From an uncultured Lysobacter sp. (GTDB taxonomy: Bacteria; Pseudomonadota; Gammaproteobacteria; Xanthomonadales; Xanthomonadaceae), in the NCBI GenBank assembly GCA_902805755.1, contig CADCUA010000630.1, positions 1 to 5,324 of the forward strand: DNA of 5,324 nucleotides, written 5' to 3'. The position numbers and the translations under genes were made by a program. The notes beneath the pieces were generated by a model. It did no database searches. It had not been told where the DNA came from and saw only the letters and a list, made by a program, of their open reading frames with translations. Below, one piece after another: positions 4,128 through 5,324 of this stretch. How positions within the stretch are numbered: position 1 is the stretch's first letter; the number at the start of each line of letters is the position of its first letter.

Positions 4128-5324
4128 TCAGCCGCCAGTGGCTGGCGCGGCGGCCTCGGGCGTGGTGGCAGGCGCCTGGCCCAGCCGCACGTCGACGAAC
4201 GCTTCGCCGCGCAGTTCACGCAGGAACCGGTTCCATTCGTCCTCGAGCTTGCGGCGGCCGATCGTCTCGCCGACCTGCGCGCGACGGCTCTGATCGGCAT
4301 TCGCGCTCACTTCCCGCGTGCCGAGGCGCTGCGCGATATGCCAGCCGGCCTCGGTGCGGAACGGAATCGAAACCTGCTGGTCCTGCAGCGCCTTGAGCGC
4401 GCCGCCGAACTCGGGCCCGTACTGGTCCGGTGCGAACCAGCCCAGGTCACCGCCCTTAGCCTGCGACGCGAGGTCTTCCGAGTTCTCGCGTGCGACCTGC
4501 GCGAAGTCGGCGCCGCCGGCAACGCGCGCCGCCAGCGTGGCGGCCTTCGCTTTCGCCTGCGCGTCGGTGGTGTCGTCGTCGACGCGAACGAGGATGTGCC
4601 GCGCCTGCACCTGGGTGACGTTCTGTGCAGCAGTCGGGCTGGCTTCGCGGGTTTCCACCAGCCTGAGCAGCTGGAAGCCGCTCGGTCCACGCAGCGGCTC
4701 GCTGATCTGGCCGGTCTTCATTTCGCGGATCAGCTCGGCGAACGCGTTCGGAATCTCGTCCAGGCTGCGCCAGCCGAGGTCACCGCCTTCGAGTGCGTTC
4801 GGGCTGTCCGAGTAGCGCACGGCCGCCGCTGCGAAATCCATCTCGCCGCGGTCGATCAGGCTTTTTACGCCGGCGATCTTCTTCTGCGCGGTCTGGATCT
4901 GCTCCGGCGTCGCGCCTTCGGGCAGCCCGACGAGGATATGGGCGAGGCGATACTGCGCGCCCACCGTCTGCTGGGCGGCGAGTGCAGCATCGATCTCGGC
5001 CTCGGTGACCGAGACCCGGGTCTGCGCGAAGCGCTGGCGCAGGCGCTGGGTCAGCAGTTCCTCACGGACGGAATTGCGGAAATCCGCATAGCTCATTCCG
5101 TCGCGTGTCAGTTGCTGGCGCAGCTGATCGACACTGATGCGGTTCTGCGAAGCGATGGCGGCGACCGCCTGGTCCAGCTCCTGATCGGTCACCCGAACAC
5201 CGGTGGCCTGGGCGCGCGCAACCTGCAGCTTCAGCAGTACGAGCCGCTCAAGTACCTGCTTCTCGAGCACGTCCCTGGGCGGGAGCTTGGTGTCGCGGCC
5301 CGCGTACTGAGTGGTGATATTGGC
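4128..5324 (-). CDS. surA: Periplasmic chaperone and peptidyl-prolyl isomerase SurA (5' truncated by window edge)
   Basis: SurA escorts unfolded outer-membrane proteins, including LptD and porins, through the periplasm to the BAM complex, and carries parvulin-type prolyl isomerase domains. The visible 398 residues begin inside the N-terminal chaperone domain and continue past the right edge; the signal peptide and roughly the first 40-60 residues are missing. The GTG at 5268-5270 is an internal valine. In fragment numbering: helical SurA N domain to about 118 (LPPRDVLEKQVLERLVLLK, then QNRISVDQLRQQL); first PpiC domain about 122-225 (YRLAHILVGLP, GGDLGWRS, GPSGFQLLRL); second about 238-335 (QARHILVRVD, KGGDLGWFAPDQYGPEF, FRTEAGWHIAQRLG); then the C-terminal helix EDEWNRFLRELRGEAFVDVRL. 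An Ala/Pro/Thr-rich tail ends the protein. It is the first visible gene of the leftward cluster and touches pdxA. lptD is expected upstream, off the window. Confidence 0.96.
   Translation of the reverse strand, partial: ANITTQYAGRDTKLPPRDVLEKQVLERLVLLKLQVARAQATGVRVTDQELDQAVAAIASQNRISVDQLRQQLTRDGMSYADFRNSVREELLTQRLRQRFAQTRVSVTEAEIDAALAAQQTVGAQYRLAHILVGLPEGATPEQIQTAQKKIAGVKSLIDRGEMDFAAAAVRYSDSPNALEGGDLGWRSLDEIPNAFAELIREMKTGQISEPLRGPSGFQLLRLVETREASPTAAQNVTQVQARHILVRVDDDTTDAQAKAKAATLAARVAGGADFAQVARENSEDLASQAKGGDLGWFAPDQYGPEFGGALKALQDQQVSIPFRTEAGWHIAQRLGTREVSANADQSRRAQVGETIGRRKLEDEWNRFLRELRGEAFVDVRLGQAPATTPEAAAPATGG
4133..4147. repeat. Hairpin at the surA end, just before the pdxA start
   Basis: CGCCAG (4133-4138) pairs perfectly with CTGGCG (4142-4147) around a 3-base loop. 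In the surA-pdxA mRNA it lies in the last surA codons and ends 5 bases before the pdxA GTG. Its 3' arm contributes to the only purine-rich, Shine-Dalgarno-like stretch available to pdxA (TGGCGG), so folding could hide that site until ribosomes translating surA open it. The stem is seen; the regulatory role is inference. Confidence 0.4.

Noticed and set aside
5268..5270. GTG as the surA start codon
   Set aside because: The frame stays open to the window edge, and the upstream residues (QYAGRDTKLPPRD) continue the SurA N-terminal domain, so this is an internal valine.
1..5324. An undescribed defence, mobile or biosynthetic system
   Set aside because: Every substantial coding region is assigned to a known housekeeping family, gaps are 131 bp or less, and there are no direct-repeat arrays, transposase genes, integrase sites or unusual composition blocks.

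Overview
The window is a stretch of conserved housekeeping chromosome from a GC-rich gammaproteobacterium, most likely a member of the Xanthomonadaceae/Lysobacteraceae. Three things point there. The gene order folA / apaH-apaG-rsmA-pdxA-surA matches the gammaproteobacterial arrangement (E. coli has folA convergent to apaH-apaG-rsmA-pdxA-surA-lptD). Base composition is GC-rich, by eye about two thirds. The proteins, notably RsmA and PdxA with its YTGTTELLA variant, read like my recollection of Xanthomonas-group orthologues; no alignment was run.

Layout, left to right. The + strand carries the 3' end of folA (dihydrofolate reductase, cut by the left edge) and, after a 108-bp gap with two adjacent small hairpins/palindromes, a complete csaA-type tRNA-binding-domain gene with a clear Shine-Dalgarno. 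Sixteen bases beyond csaA the strand changes. From there to the right edge everything lies on the - strand and is transcribed right to left: surA (5' end cut by the right edge), pdxA, rsmA, apaG and apaH.

Junctions. surA and pdxA abut stop-to-start (TGAGTG), with a 6-bp hairpin just upstream of the pdxA GTG. pdxA to rsmA has a 115-bp gap with an inverted repeat. rsmA to apaG has a 131-bp gap. apaG to apaH is separated by 12 bp, and the apaH ribosome binding site overlaps the apaG stop codon. Both rsmA and apaG lack an evident Shine-Dalgarno and instead have a -10-like hexamer 5-6 nt before the ATG, so leaderless internal transcripts are possible but unproven.

Functions. SurA is a periplasmic outer-membrane-protein chaperone/prolyl isomerase, and its usual neighbour lptD would lie just off the right edge. 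PdxA makes the vitamin B6 precursor, RsmA dimethylates 16S rRNA, ApaH hydrolyses Ap4A, ApaG is a small beta-sandwich protein of uncertain role, and FolA makes tetrahydrofolate. This is a stress- and growth-linked housekeeping cluster, not an accessory island. I found no mobile element, CRISPR array, RNA gene or novel multi-gene system. The most notable points are csaA interposed between folA and apaH, the His-to-Thr change in the PdxA substrate-phosphate motif, and the possible internal leaderless starts.
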